DNA from: Ailurus styani
Lineage: Eukaryota > Chordata > Mammalia > Carnivora > Ailuridae
Direction of reading: 5' to 3'
Length of the DNA: 64,000 nucleotides
Assembly (NCBI GenBank): GCA_002007465.1
Contig: LNAC01000272.1
Span: 955,553 to 1,019,552 of the forward strand
In this document: positions 22,280-33,440 of the stretch, in pieces
Layout of the letters: each line of letters opens with the position of its first letter
How positions within the stretch are numbered: the stretch's first letter is position 1
The notes under the pieces: model-generated
What the model was told of the DNA's origin: nothing
The model's input: the letters and a program-made list of their open reading frames with translations, nothing else
The model's database searches: none
Made by a program: the position numbers and the translations under genes

Positions 22280-22689
22280 TTGGAAGGGTAAGGTGGATGG
22301 GTTCTGGGAACCTTTTAACAACTTATTGTTATATTAAAATTAGTTTATTGCTTTGGGCCTTTGGGAGCAATGACTTACCTACTAAAAAAATGAGCATGAG
22401 TACATTCCAGTAGATTTTTTGGAGTGGAGTTTGCAAAGCTGTGATGCTTGTAACTGAGACACAGAACCCCACCCTGTCCACCAACTTGCATTAGCTATGA
22501 GGATTCAGGACACTGGGGCAGGTTGCTGAGATAGGATGGGGATGGCAGGGAAACAATGAGATTCCACCCCCATTCCCTTAATCTCTAGAAACATATTTTA
22601 AAAGAATTGTTTCTAGGACTCCATACCCTATTATACTCATAAAAAAAAAAACAACAGTATGAATAAGGGCAACAACTCCAACCCACCTA
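22280..22689. other. Intron sequence without recognised features
   Basis: Ordinary intron with an A tract at about 22640-22652. Confidence 0.5.
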
Positions 22690-23172
22690 CCAGCCATCTC
22701 AGGTGTCACACGGTCAAACATGAACCATGACCTTGCTCTTCAAAGTCGCTTCTCCTTCCTCCATCTGCTCATCTAGAAAATGGCCTCTAGTGGCTCACTA
22801 CAAAATTTTGGAGTCCTTCTTGATTCTCCTCTTTCAACACACACATCTAATCCATTGTCATTCTGTATTCAAAGTCTTTTTTTTTTTTTTAAACCCACCG
22901 TTCCTTTCTGTCTGCATGACTTCTTTTTGGGTCTAAGCCTCCATTAACTCTGACCTAAACTGCATTGCTAGCCTTCTCTCCTGATCTCCCAGCTTCCACC
23001 ATTGTCCCCTTCAGGTCCATTCTCCACACAGCACCTGAAGTGATTACTTCAAAACTTAAGACAGTTTCATTTTAAGAGTTCATCACTCCCCTAACTGAAA
23101 TCCCTCGATGACTTACCATTGCATTGATGGTGAAATCCATGATTCTCACTTGCCTTTTCCTGGACTCCCATC
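22690..23172 (+). repeat. L2 LINE, sense
   Basis: Clear L2 landmarks: tgtccccttcaggtccattc / tccacacagcacctgaagtg / atcactcccctaactgaaat / ccctcgatgacttaccattg / tgaaatccatg. A T12 run interrupts it near 22878. The 3' side is cut by the antisense L1. Confidence 0.82.
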
Positions 23173-26100
23173 CTTTTTTAAAAATAGACTTAATTTTCTA
23201 GATGCACAGCAAAATTGAATAGAAGGTAAAGGGAATTCCCATTTATCCCCTGCCCCTTCATATGTTTAACCTTGCCTACTATGAAAATCCTGCACCAGAG
23301 TGGTACATTTATTTTGATTAATGAACCTACATTGACACATCATTATCACCCAAGGTCTGTGTTTACTTTTGATGATGTGTGTTCTGTGGGTTTTGACAAT
23401 GTTTGTTGACTGTTTCTACCAGTAGAGTATCTTACAAAGTAGTTTCACTGCCGCGAAAGTCCTCTGTGTTCTGCCCATTCATCCTCGCCTCCCATGCGAG
23501 CCCTTGGCAAGCATCAGTCTTTTTATTGTCTCCATAGTTTTGCCTTTTCCAGAATGTCATATAGTTGGAATCATAGATTATGTGTGATTTTCAGATTGAC
23601 TTTCACTTAGTAGTATGCATTTCAGTATCTTCCATGTCGTTCATAACCTGGTAACTCATTTGCTTTTATCACTGACTAATATTCCATTGTCTGGATGTAC
23701 CACATTTTACTTACCCTACTGAAGAACATCTTGGTTGCTCCCAAGTTTTGGCAACTAGAATAAAGCTGCTTTAAACATCCATGTACAGATTTTTGTATGG
23801 ACACAAATTTTTGACATGTTTGGGAAAATACCAAAGAGTATAATTGTTGGGTCATGGTAAGAGTAGGTTTAGTTTTATAAGAAAGTGCCAAACTGTCTTC
23901 CAAAGTGGCTGTATCATTTTGCACTCCCACCACCAATGAATGAGACTTTCTCTTGTTCCATGTCCTCTCCAGCATGTGGTATTGCCTTTCCTTCAGATTT
24001 GGGCCATTCTAGTAGTTGTGTAGTGTCATCTCATTGTTGCTTTAATTTGCAATTCCCTTAATGACATATGATGTTTAATATCTTTTCTTCTGCTTATTTG
24101 CCATCTATATATCCTCTTTGATGAGGTAACTGTTCAGCTCTTTTACCCATTTTTAAACTGAATTGTTCATTTTCTATTGTTGAGAGGTATTCGTATATTT
24201 TGGGTAACAGTCTTTTGCAAATATTTTTCTCCCAGTGTAACTCATCTTCCCATGTTCTTGACAAGTCTTTTGTAGAGCAGAAGCTTTTAATTTTCAATGA
24301 AGTCCAGCTTACCAATTATTTTTTTTCCAGGCATTGTGCCTTCGGTAGTGTATCCAAAAAGTCATCATCGTACCCAAGGTCATCTAGATTTTTCTATTTT
24401 ATCTTCTAGGAGTTTTATACTTCTGTATTTTACATCTAGGTGGATGATTCATTTTGAATTAATTTTTGTGAAGTATTTAAGTCTGTGTCTAGATATTTTT
24501 TATTTTGCCTGTGGATGTACAGTTATTCCAGTCCATTTGTTGAAAAGATGATCTCTTCTCTGTTGTATTGCCTTTTCTCCTTTGTCAAAGATCAGGTGAC
24601 TGTATTAATGTATTTCCATGCTCTTTATTCTTTTCCATTGATTTGTTTGTCTCTTCTTTTGCCAGTACCATACTGTCTTGGTTACTTTAACTTTATAGTA
24701 AGTCTTAAAGTTGAGCAGTCTTACTTAGTCTTCTGACACTGTTCTTCTCCTTCAGTATTGTATTGACTATTCTGGGTCTTTTCCGTCTCTCCATACACTT
24801 TTGAGTCAGTTTGTCAGTATCCACAGAATCACTTCTTGGAATTAAGTTGAGAAAAACTAGCATCCTTACAATATTAGTCTTCCTGTCTACAAACAAGGAA
24901 TATCTCCTCATTTATTTACTTCTTTTTTTATTGCTTTCATCAGAGTTTTGTGGTTTTCCTCATATAATTCTTGTACAAAATTTTTGTTGGATAGTACAAT
25001 TAATTTTCATGAGAAATTGGTCTGTAGGTTTCTTGTAACATCTTTGGTTTTAGCATTTGGGGTAATGCTATTCTCCTAGAATGAGTTAAGAAGTATTCTC
25101 TCTTCTTTTTTCTGGAAGAGATTGTAGAGAATTGATATGATTTCCTAAATGCTTGGTAGAATTCACCAATGAACCCATCCGTGCCTCATACTTTCTGTTT
25201 TGGAAGGTTATTACTTATTGGTTAGATTTCTTTAATAGATAGAAACCCATTCAGATTGTTTCTTCTTGTGTGAGTTTTGGCAGATTGTGTTTTTCAAGGA
25301 ATTGGTCCGTTTCATCTACATTATCAAATTTGTAGGTGCAAAGTTGTTTCTAATATTTCTTTTCAACATCCATGGGATCTGTAGTGATGTCCCCTCTTTC
25401 ATTTCTGATATTAGTAATTTGTATCTTCTCTTTTTTCCCCTTAGTTAGCCTGCTTAGAGACTTGTGATTTTATTGATCTTTTTAAAAACCAGCTTTTGGT
25501 TTTATCGATTTTCTTCATTGATTTCCTATATTCAATTTTACTGATTTCTGCTCTAGTTTTCATTATTTTTCTTCTTATTTTTATTTTGTATTTAATTTGT
25601 TCTTTTTCTAATTTCCTAAGGTGGAAGCTTATATTATTGATTCTCAATTTTCTTATATATGCTTTAAATTTCCCTGTAAGCACAGCTTTTACTTCATCCC
25701 ACATATTTTGATAAATAGTATTTTCATTTTCCTCAAAATATCTTAAAATTTCTCTTGCGATCTCTTCTTTGACTCATGTGTTATTTAGAAGTATGTTGTT
25801 TAGGGGTGCCATGGTGGCTCAGTCAGTTAAGCATCTGCCTTTGGCTCAGGTCATGATCCCTGTGTCAGGCTCCCTCCTCAGTGGGGAGCCTGCTTGTGTT
25901 CTCTTGCACTCTGTCTGTCTGTCTCTCTCAAATATATCAATAAGTAAATAAATAAAATCTTTAAAAAAGCGTGTTGTTTAATATCCAAGTATTTTGGAAT
26001 TTTCTAGCTATATTTCTGATATTGATTTCTAGCTTAATTCCAATGTGATCTGAGAGTAGATGTTGTATCATTCCATTAAAAAAAAAAAAAGATTTGTTAA

Positions 26101-27905
26101 GGTGTATTTTGTGTCCCAGAATGTGGTCGGTCTTGGTGAATGTTCCATGTGAGCTTGAAAAGAAAGTGCATCTTGCAGTTCTTAGATGAAGTAGTCAAGA
26201 GGATATCAATTATATCCATTTTTTTTGATGATGCTGTTGAGTTCAACCATGTTTTTACTGATTTCTCCTTGCTGGATCTGTCCATTTCTGATACAGGAGT
26301 GTTGAATTCTCCTGACTCTAGTAGTGGATTCATCTGTTTTTCCTTGCAGTTCTATCAGTTTTTGCCTCATGCATTTTTGACATTCTTGTTAGGTGCATAC
26401 ATGTTAAGGATTATATGTCTTCTTGAAGTATTGATCCTGCTATCATTATATAAATGCCCCTCTTAAACCTGATAACTTCCCTTTCTCTGAAGCCTGCTCT
26501 GTCTGAAATTAATATACCCACTCCTACTTTATTTTGATTAATGTTAGCAGGCTGTATCTTTTCCCATACTTTTACTTTTAATCTATTTATGCCTTTACAT
26601 TTAAAAGGGGATTCCTGTAGATAATGGATAATTGGATCTTGTTTTTTGATCCACTCTGACAATCTTTGTCTTTTAATTGGCACATTTAGATCAGTGATGT
26701 TTAAAGTGATTATTGATATAGTTGAATTAATTTTTGCCTTATTTGTTACTCTTTTGTATTTGTTACCCTTGTTCAGTATTCCTGTTTTTTGTTCACTGCT
26801 CTGCTTTTTGCAGTTTTAATCTAGTATTTTATATGATTGCATTTTCTTTCCTTATTTAATATATCAGTTATGCTTTTTTTTTTGCCTTTTTTAGTAGTTG
26901 CCTTACAGATTGCAGTATATATTTATAACTAGTCCAAATTTACTTTCAAATAACACTATACTGCTTCATGAGTATAGTGAAAATACCTGCTGCAGCAAAG
27001 TAATAGTAACAATAAAATCTAGATTCCTCCCTGCATCCTTTGTATCATTGTTATCATTCATTTCACTTATGTATAAGTGTATGTAAGCATGTAGCTACAC
27101 AAATATACGTATATAAGCATACATAATCGAACACATTGTTGCTGTTATCATTTTGATAAACTATAATCTTTCAGATCTATTAAGAATAAGAAAAATTAAT
27201 GTTTTTATTTCACCTTCCTTTATTCATTCTCTGAAGCACTTCCTTTCTTTATATAGATCCACATTTCTGACACATTTCATTTCCTACTCTGAAGAACTAG
27301 GTCCGCTAGCAAGAAAATTCTCTCAATTTTTGTTTGCCTGAGAAAGTCTTGATTTCTCTCTCACTTTTGAAGGATCATTTCATAGGGTACAGAATTCTAG
27401 GTTGGTAGTTTTTTTTTTCTCTCAGCACTTAAAATATTTTACTCCACCTTCTTGCTCGCATGTTTTCTAAGGAGAAGTCAGATGTAATTCTTGTCTTTGC
27501 TTCTCTATAGGTGAGGTGTTTTATTCCTCTGACTTCTTTCCAGACTTTTTTTTTAATCTTTGATTTTTTTGCAATTTGAATATGATAGCTTACATGTAAT
27601 CTTTTTGGCATTTATCTTTCTTGGTGTTCTTTGAGCCTCCTGGCCCTGTGGTTTTGTGTCTGACATTAACTGGAAGTTCTCATTCATTATTGCTTGAAAT
27701 ACTTCTTTGGTTCCTTTCTCTCTTTCTTCTCCTTCTGGTATTCCCACTACACTCAGGCCACACCTTTTGTAGTTGTCTCACAGTTCTTGGATGTTCTGGG
27801 TTTTTTGTGTTTTTTTTTTAATTTTTCAGTCTTTTTTTTCTTTTTGTTTTTTTATTTGGGAAGCTCCTATTGACCTCTCCTCAGAGATTCAACAGAAGCC
27901 GAAGT
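23173..27905 (-). mobile_element. Long antisense L1 with ORF1, ORF2 remnants and an internal deletion
   Basis: On the minus strand the order is ORF1 (about 27880-27200; peptides such as GIPEGEEREKGT and HLTYREAKTRITSDFS), ORF2 start (about 26690; LSEWIKKQDPIIHYLQE), ORF2 middle (about 25700-25440; FHLRKLEKEQIKYK), ORF2 C-terminal part (about 24700-23680) and 3' UTR to 23173. About 1 kb of ORF2 that should hold the reverse-transcriptase core is missing, with the junction near 24985-25020. Frames are broken throughout. A Can-SINE is inserted at 25803-25968. The element is inactive and of old L1M type. Confidence 0.88.
25803..25968 (+). mobile_element. Can-SINE, sense, internally shortened, within L1
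   Basis: Head ggggtgccatggtggctcag and tail aataagtaaataaataaaat are present. The central part after tcatgatccctgtgtcaggc is shorter than in other copies. Target repeat g(t/c)(a/g)tgttgttta at 25791-25802 and 25969-25980. Confidence 0.9.
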
Positions 27906-28460
27906 CTAGATTTTGACATGAAATGTCCACTTGAAAATAACCCCTTGCTGTTAATGACCTTGCCTTGTTCATTAACAGTTAAACTGTGCTCTTTCTGACA
28001 CCGGCCAGGCTTTCCCACGATAACCGACAACCACCAAAGCTCAGTGGTGTAAAACAATTACGGATTACTTCTTGCTAATGTAACTTGTCCACATAGGTCA
28101 GCAGGGGTCTCAGCTCTTTGAATATCAGGAGATCAGATGAAGAAGGTTTTACGTAATAATTACAGTAGTGAGAAGGAGAACATGTGACTCATGGCACTTA
28201 CCCTTAATGCTTCTTACAGAAGTGATACCAGTACCTGGACTCCTATTTCACTGGCCCAACACAGTCAAGACCACACTTAACTTCTAAGGGAATGGGGACA
28301 TATAGTCCTTCTATGGGCTGAAAGGAGAAGGTCTGTATTTTAGAACATCTCCGATGACCACCATAAAGCTCCATACACTGATATTCAAGGCAGGAATGTA
28401 CAGTTTTTTTCTGTGGTAGAATCTAACTGTCAAGAGATCTCAAACAGAAGTTGACTTAAA
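27906..28460. repeat. Probable ancient interspersed repeat, family not named
   Basis: The stretch aaagctcagtggtgtaaaac (28036-28055), then cataggtcagcaggggtctc and acttctaagggaatggggac, recalls a common 'aacttagtggcttaaaacaac' mammalian repeat. I cannot assign the class reliably. Confidence 0.4.
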
Positions 28461-28476
28461 AAAAAATTGGTTCTAG

Positions 28477-28665
28477 GACGCCTGGGTGGCTCAGTCATTA
28501 AGCGTCTGCCTTCAACTCAGGTCATGATCCTGGGATCCAGCCCTGCATCGGGTTCCCTGCTCAGCAGGAAGCCTGCTTCTCCCTCTCTCACTCCCCCTGC
28601 TTGTGTTCCCTCTCTCACTGTATCTCTCTCTGTCAAATAAATAAGTAAATAAATAAATAAATCTT
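28477..28665 (+). mobile_element. Can-SINE, sense
   Basis: Head gacgcctgggtggctcagtc attaagcgtctgcc type, tail (aaat)n aaatctt. The target repeat aaaaaattggttctag lies at 28461-28476 and 28667-28682. Confidence 0.97.
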
Positions 28666-28801
28666 AAAAAAATTGGTTCTAGAAGGATTAAATTAGACTT
28701 ACCTCAAAAGATTCATTGGCTTACTATGGAGTGATGCCACTTATTTAAATACTATGCTCTTTTAGCTGATTAGGAATTCGTATGCAGAAATGGTGAAATA
28801 G

Positions 28802-29005
28802 GGTGCCTGGGTGGCTCAATAGGTTAAAGCCTCTGTTTTCGGCTCAGGTCATGATCTCAGCGTCCTGGGATCGAGGCCCGCATCGGGCTCTCTGCTCAGC
28901 AGGGAGCCTGCTTCCTCCTCTCCCTGTCTCTCTGCCTGCTTCTCTGCCTACTTGTAATCTCTCTCTCTCTGTGTCAAATAAATAAATATAATCTTTAAAA
29001 AAAAA
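28802..29005 (+). mobile_element. Can-SINE, sense, mustelid-type head
   Basis: Head ggtgcctgggtggctcaata ggttaaagcctctg, gcctacttgtaatc variant, tail aaataaataaatataatc. Perfect 16-bp target repeat agaaatggtgaaatag at 28786-28801 and 29006-29021. Its 3' target repeat abuts the AT-rich tract. Confidence 0.97.
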
Positions 29006-29034
29006 AGAAATGGTGAAATAGTCCTTAGTTGAAG

Positions 29035-29180
29035 TGATGATTTATATAAGTGGTTATATATGAAGTGATGATTTATATATGATTATACACTATATATATA
29101 ATATATGATTATATATATGATTTTACATATATGTTATATATGATTATATATAGTATAAATACTATATGAGCACTGCTCAT
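29035..29180. repeat. AT-rich low-complexity tract
   Basis: Repeated variants of atatatgattatatat with about 20-bp periodic similarity (gaagtgatgatttatata occurs near 29031 and 29060). Confidence 0.85.
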
Positions 29181-30030
29181 ATATTTTAAATATTTGTGTG
29201 AGTCAGATACCTTGTGTAACTTGTCTCATTAACTGCACTTTAGGATATGAGCCTTGTCTTGTTAAATTATACCCCATCATGCCTGCCTATATAAAAATTG
29301 GTTACTTAATAGTTGTTAATAAATTTATTGACACGTTTTACTGATTTGTGGTTTTTAAAATCATTACAATTAGAGATCTTGACTTCAGGAGATGTCACAG
29401 AGGTTGAAAACACCTCAGGCAGCTTTTCAAAAGTTGGTTATTATGGATCACAATGATCTGAGAGCCCAAATTCAGTAGTCCCTTGGTTTCAAGGGCAGTT
29501 CTGACTTAAACCCTATGAATCACAAGACAACCAGAGCTGCTTTTCAGATATTACTTTTCTGTGATATTTTCACTGCTTTTTTTGGCTGTAATATTTGGAT
29601 GAACTGTCACTTGAAACAAAATTCTGAAACAAATGTAAGTGCTCAGGGAGGTGTTTGCTTGCCTAAGATCTTACAAGGCCCTAAACGCTCGTCAAAACAA
29701 GCCCATCCTAGCTCCTAAACCCACGCCCTTGCTGGATGACCAGATAGAGGGTGATTCTCATTCTCATGAAATGCAGAGCACTCAGGGACATAAATTGTGA
29801 GGACAGAGTTTGGCTTGGGAACAGGGTTTCTATAACTTAATGGTAGAATTACTCCCCTTGGAGAAAGTTGCATGAACACAAGTTACTCATTGATTGAATC
29901 CCAACCATGCAAGTGTGTTTCCAGAATCAATCACTCTTAATTTGTTCCACATGTACTGGTAAATATTAATATACTTGCCCGTGTGACTTGGTTCTTTGTG
30001 GTCCATCTGCTGGTACTAAAGGTAAGGAAG
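29181..30030. other. Intron sequence without recognised features
   Basis: The 67-codon frame at 29515-29718 shows no domain. No named repeat is seen. Confidence 0.5.
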
Positions 30031-30292
30031 GTGTAGCATGGTGTTAAGATTCTGGTGTCAGCCGACCTGGGTTTTCCGGCCATCACTGACCCAATTTACT
30101 AGCTCTGTGATGCTGGCAAGTCATTTAACCTCACTGACATTCAAGTGCTTTATTTGTAAAATAGAGACAGAAGATACCACCTGGGTCATCAGACTGCTAT
30201 GAAGATTCAATGAAGTAATGTGTGTGATGTGCTCGGCGAAATGCCAGACACATGGTGGGCATTCAGTAAAAGTCAACTATTATTAGTAGTAT
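30031..30292 (+). repeat. MIR SINE, sense, near full length
   Basis: Clear MIR order: tagcatggtgttaagattct, cgacctgggttttccggcc, tactagctctgtgatgctgg, caagtcatttaacctcactg, tttgtaaaatagagacagaa, atgaagattcaatgaagtaa, gccagacacatggtgggcat, tcagtaaaagt. Confidence 0.9.
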
Positions 30293-30837
30293 TTCATTAT
30301 CACCTTTATAAAATTATATAATCAGAATGAAAGGATCTCAAAAGCCTTTGGATTTAGCTACTCCTCAGAGAATTTAATCCCCTCCCCAGTTTTCCCGCCA
30401 AGAAGTCTCCTACCTAGCACATGGTTGAATACTTGTTGGATAACTGACTTTTCCAACTTTCTGATGTTGAACTAAACTCAGGCTTAAACCTGTAGCTTTC
30501 ACCATTTGGAAGTACAAGGAACAAATGTAAACCCTTTCTTCATGACAGCCCTTTGTGAATTTAAAAATATCTTTAATCACAGGCTTTTCCTTAAACTTCT
30601 TTGGAACTTTTCCTGCCTCTCCCTGAAACTTTTATTTGATCTTTCTCTTTCCCTTCAGCACCAGACTTTTGGAAAGAATAGTCTGTAGATGTGGTTTCAA
30701 CTCCCTCCAGTTTTATTCTGTCTTCAGCACCTTGGGTGCCATGATTTAGCAGCTCCCCATGCTGAGACATAGGGGCCGTGCCCAGGAGTCAAAACAAAAT
30801 GAAAAACAGGGTTGATATAAGAGGGTCTTTTCTTATG
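30293..30837. other. Intron sequence without recognised features
   Basis: Nothing distinctive is visible on either strand. Confidence 0.5.
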
Positions 30838-30940
30838 AATCCTTTATAATGTTCTAGTCCCTGTACTAAGAGTTTTTACGTACATTTTCTCATTTTATCC
30901 TTACTACACCCTATGTGAATTATGTATTATTATCTGTGTT
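30838..30940 (-). repeat. MIR fragment, antisense
   Basis: The motifs tctagtccctgtactaagag, tacattttctcattttatcc and gaattatgtattattatc match the reverse complement of the MIR 3' half. Confidence 0.65.
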
Positions 30941-31362
30941 AGTCTTGAGGAAGATGGGTCTCTGAGAGTTTGAACTGTTGGCCATCCGCCATCTTGAAAT
31001 TGTTGGAGAGGCTGGGCAGGGAGGCTGTATGCCTCCAGAGTCCCTGCACTTAAACACTAGGTATAGAAATGCAAATACAGTTGAGTAATACAGGGAGGTA
31101 GAGATAAACTCCTTCACCAGTTAATATAAGTGGGCACACATTATATAGAAGACGTATTTGTATAGTAAAAAGAAATGTGCATAGCCCATGTCCTCATAGA
31201 CAGAAGCTCACAGTCTAGTAGAGACACACACATGTATGTACATACACAGATAACTCACAAAAATAATAACTCACAAAGGACTGAAAGGTAGCAGCAGTAT
31301 AGGAATATGCTATGAGACATCTGTCCCATTCATTCCTCTCCTGCATTTAAGGAATGGTTTAC
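30941..31362. other. Intron sequence without recognised features
   Basis: No gene or named repeat is seen up to the L1 target site. Confidence 0.5.
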
Positions 31363-31410
31363 AAAGAGCCCAGATGTCCATAGAGTGATGAATGGATAAA
31401 GAAGAGGTGG

Positions 31411-31442
<32 letters not shown>

Positions 31443-31880
31443 CACTCACACACTGGAATATTACTCAACCATCAAAAAGAATGAACTCTTGCCATTTGCA
31501 ATGACATGGATGAACTAGAGTGCATTATGTGAAATGAAATAAGTCAGTCAGAGAAAGATAACTACCATACAATTTCACTCATACATGGAATTTAAGAAAC
31601 AGTACAGATAAACATAGGGGAAGGGAAAGAAAAATAAAATAAGATGAAAACAGAGAGGGAGGCAAACCATAAGAGATTGTTCACTCTAGGAAACAAACTG
31701 AGGGTTGCTGGAGAGGAGGTCGGGGAGTAGGGGTAACTGGGTGGTGGGCATTAAGGAGGGCACATGATGTGATGAGCACTGGGTGTTTATGTAAGTGATG
31801 AATCACTAAATTCTACCCCTGAAACTAATAATATACTATATGTTAACTAAATTATATTTAAATAAAAAATTTTTAAATAA
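31363..31880 (+). mobile_element. 5'-truncated carnivore L1 3' end, sense
   Basis: About 520 bp: cagatgtccatagagtgatg, then the expanded (CA)n tract, then ggaatattactcaaccatca, tgccatttgcaatgacatgg, aaccataagagattgttcac, ttaactaaattatatttaaa. The imperfect target repeat (a)aggaatggttta at about 31350-31361 and 31880-31893 marks a simple truncated insertion. Confidence 0.9.
31411..31453. repeat. (CA)n microsatellite inside the L1
   Basis: About 14 CA units followed by ctctcactcacacac, located between gaagaggtgg and tggaatattactc of the L1 3' end. Confidence 0.97.
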
Positions 31881-32401
31881 AGAAATGGTTTAAAAAGGTA
31901 TGTATGCCGGTCTCATGACAGAGGAAGACACGCATACGTATAGGCATAAATGATGATAGACAGAAGGACCGATAAAGATACAGAATAGAGAGAGTGATGG
32001 ATCTATAGAGATGTCGAACTAGGGGTATGTGGAGCTTGAGATACAAACGGGGGGAAGAATGTTGAAGGTAAAACTGTGGCCCAGAAGGAAATTCGTTGAC
32101 TTCAGCAGAAGGTCCCATGGACAGAGGTGGTGTGGGGAGGGAGAGAGGGGGCAGAGGAAACAGTATCTGTAACCTTCTGTTCGTTTTCTATACGCAAAAA
32201 TATACGACTCCAAATAAAAACATACATAAAAATGTAAAGGGAGGGTCAGCTTCAATTCATCTTTTCGAAGGGGACTGGGGCATCTGTGAGATTCCTATCA
32301 GCTGTGCCCTGGAAGGCTTTCTGTCCTTCATACTGTGAGAACCATCCTTGTGAAGGAGAGCCACGTGGTGGGTTGGAGAAGGCTCACCCCCTGGAGGGTC
32401 C
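31881..32401. other. Intron sequence without recognised features
   Basis: A short purine-rich part lies near 32125-32165. GC content rises sharply from 32340 towards the exon. Confidence 0.5.
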
Positions 32402-32414
32402 GGGGGGGGGGGGG
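32402..32414 (+). repeat. G13 run upstream of an exon
   Basis: Thirteen consecutive G, with further G runs on each side (ctggagggtc before, ggagggccccg after). It is 65 bp upstream of exon C and could form a G-quadruplex. Confidence 0.9.
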
Positions 32415-32478
32415 CTGCCGGAGGGCCCCGCAGCTTGGCCCTTCCCGGGTCCTGATGCCCGCCTCCTTCTGTCCGCAG

Positions 32479-32605
32479 GCGGTGGGCTGTGACCGTCGCC
32501 TGGGGAGCGGCTCCCGGGAGGACAGCTGTGGCGTCTGTGCTGGCAACGGCTCCACCTGCAGGCTTGTGCGGGGACAATCGAAGTCACAGGTCTCTACGGA
32601 AAAAA
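32479..32605 (+). CDS. ADAMTSL3: ADAMTSL3 exon C: end of cysteine-rich module
   Basis: A 127-nt exon: 42 codons from GCG GTG GGC TGT, plus one base (A) of a codon finished in the next exon. The acceptor is tctgtccgcag (ends 32478) and the donor gtaagt (32606). The sequence begins AVGCDRRLGS. It contains DSCGVCAGNGSTC, with four cysteines in all, the conserved CGVC-G-xSTC block that closes the cysteine-rich module of ADAMTS and ADAMTSL proteins. It ends RLVRGQSKSQVSTEK, the linker into the spacer. Residues 23-25 of the exon (32545-32553) are N-G-S, an N-glycosylation sequon. Human ADAMTSL3 as I recall it has aspartate there. Several other changes (SGSREDS) cluster between the first two cysteines, which suggests a loop under weak constraint. 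Confidence 0.95.
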
Positions 32606-33243
32606 GTAAGTTTGAAACCCGCTGCCCTGTGACCTGCCGGGCAGCGCACACTCGGCTTCCCACACACTAAGCTTTTCTGTGGCAAGGCAGCACGGGCCAG
32701 TTTTCCAAAAGTCACATTTCTTTCACAGCGTGTTTGTCACATTTTGGGTTCCACCGTTTTTGCCTAAGACTACCTGTTTCTTTGAATCCTGGCCGATACG
32801 GAATATGATGAGTTTTTAAAAAATATTTGCCATTTTTAAAGGTAAAGCATGAAGTGGTCATTTTTTTGCTCCCTCCCCCCCGCCTTGCTTGCTAACAAGG
32901 TAGAACACCTTGTCATGGGAGTCTTGCCCCTTTTCTACCTTCTCTTTCAGATCGGCTACTAAAGTCACTTACTTGTTTTCCTGTGTGGACCTTGATCTTT
33001 TCCCCACCGTTGTGAGCTTCTATTATACCCTGAGTATTAACCTTTTGTCTGTTATACCTATTTTATTTTAATTTTACTTTTCAATTTTTTGGTGATACCT
33101 CTTTTTAATAGTGATCCCCGTTTGTTACTTGACTTTCAATATTGTTTGTGTTCTTAGGATCGTTAGTTTGGAAGTTTTATGTGCTCAGAAATTTTCATTT
33201 TTCTCTTTTAGTGGTATCTGCCTTTTTTACTCCTTTGATTTGG
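32606..33243. other. Start of the largest intron (25221 nt)
   Basis: GTAAGT donor, then T-rich sequence (33050-33240) that may be a decayed antisense LINE but is not assignable. Confidence 0.55.
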
Positions 33244-33440
33244 GGGTCAGTAAACATTTTGGGTAAAGGGTCAGAGAGTAAGTATTTTAGGGTTTTACCG
33301 AGCATATATTCCCGGTCTCAATGACTCAGCCCTGCTGTCCAACACCAAGGCACCCACAGACAACTCGAGAACAAAGGGCATCGCTGTGTTCCAATAAAAC
33401 TTTAGGTACAACGTATCTGTTCAAGCCAGACTTGCTATGG
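33244..33440 (+). mobile_element. hAT-Charlie-type MER element
   Basis: The sequence ggtcagtaaacattttgggt aaagggtcagagagtaagta ... tgttccaataaaactttagg matches the common non-autonomous hAT repeat with 'agggccagatagtaaatatt' and 'gtgttccaataaaactttat'. The exact sub-family is not determined. Confidence 0.7.

Noticed and set aside
32390..32640. Possible CpG island or alternative promoter at exon C
   Set aside because: The GC-rich part is under 300 bp and includes coding sequence. I see no core promoter motif or start codon context.
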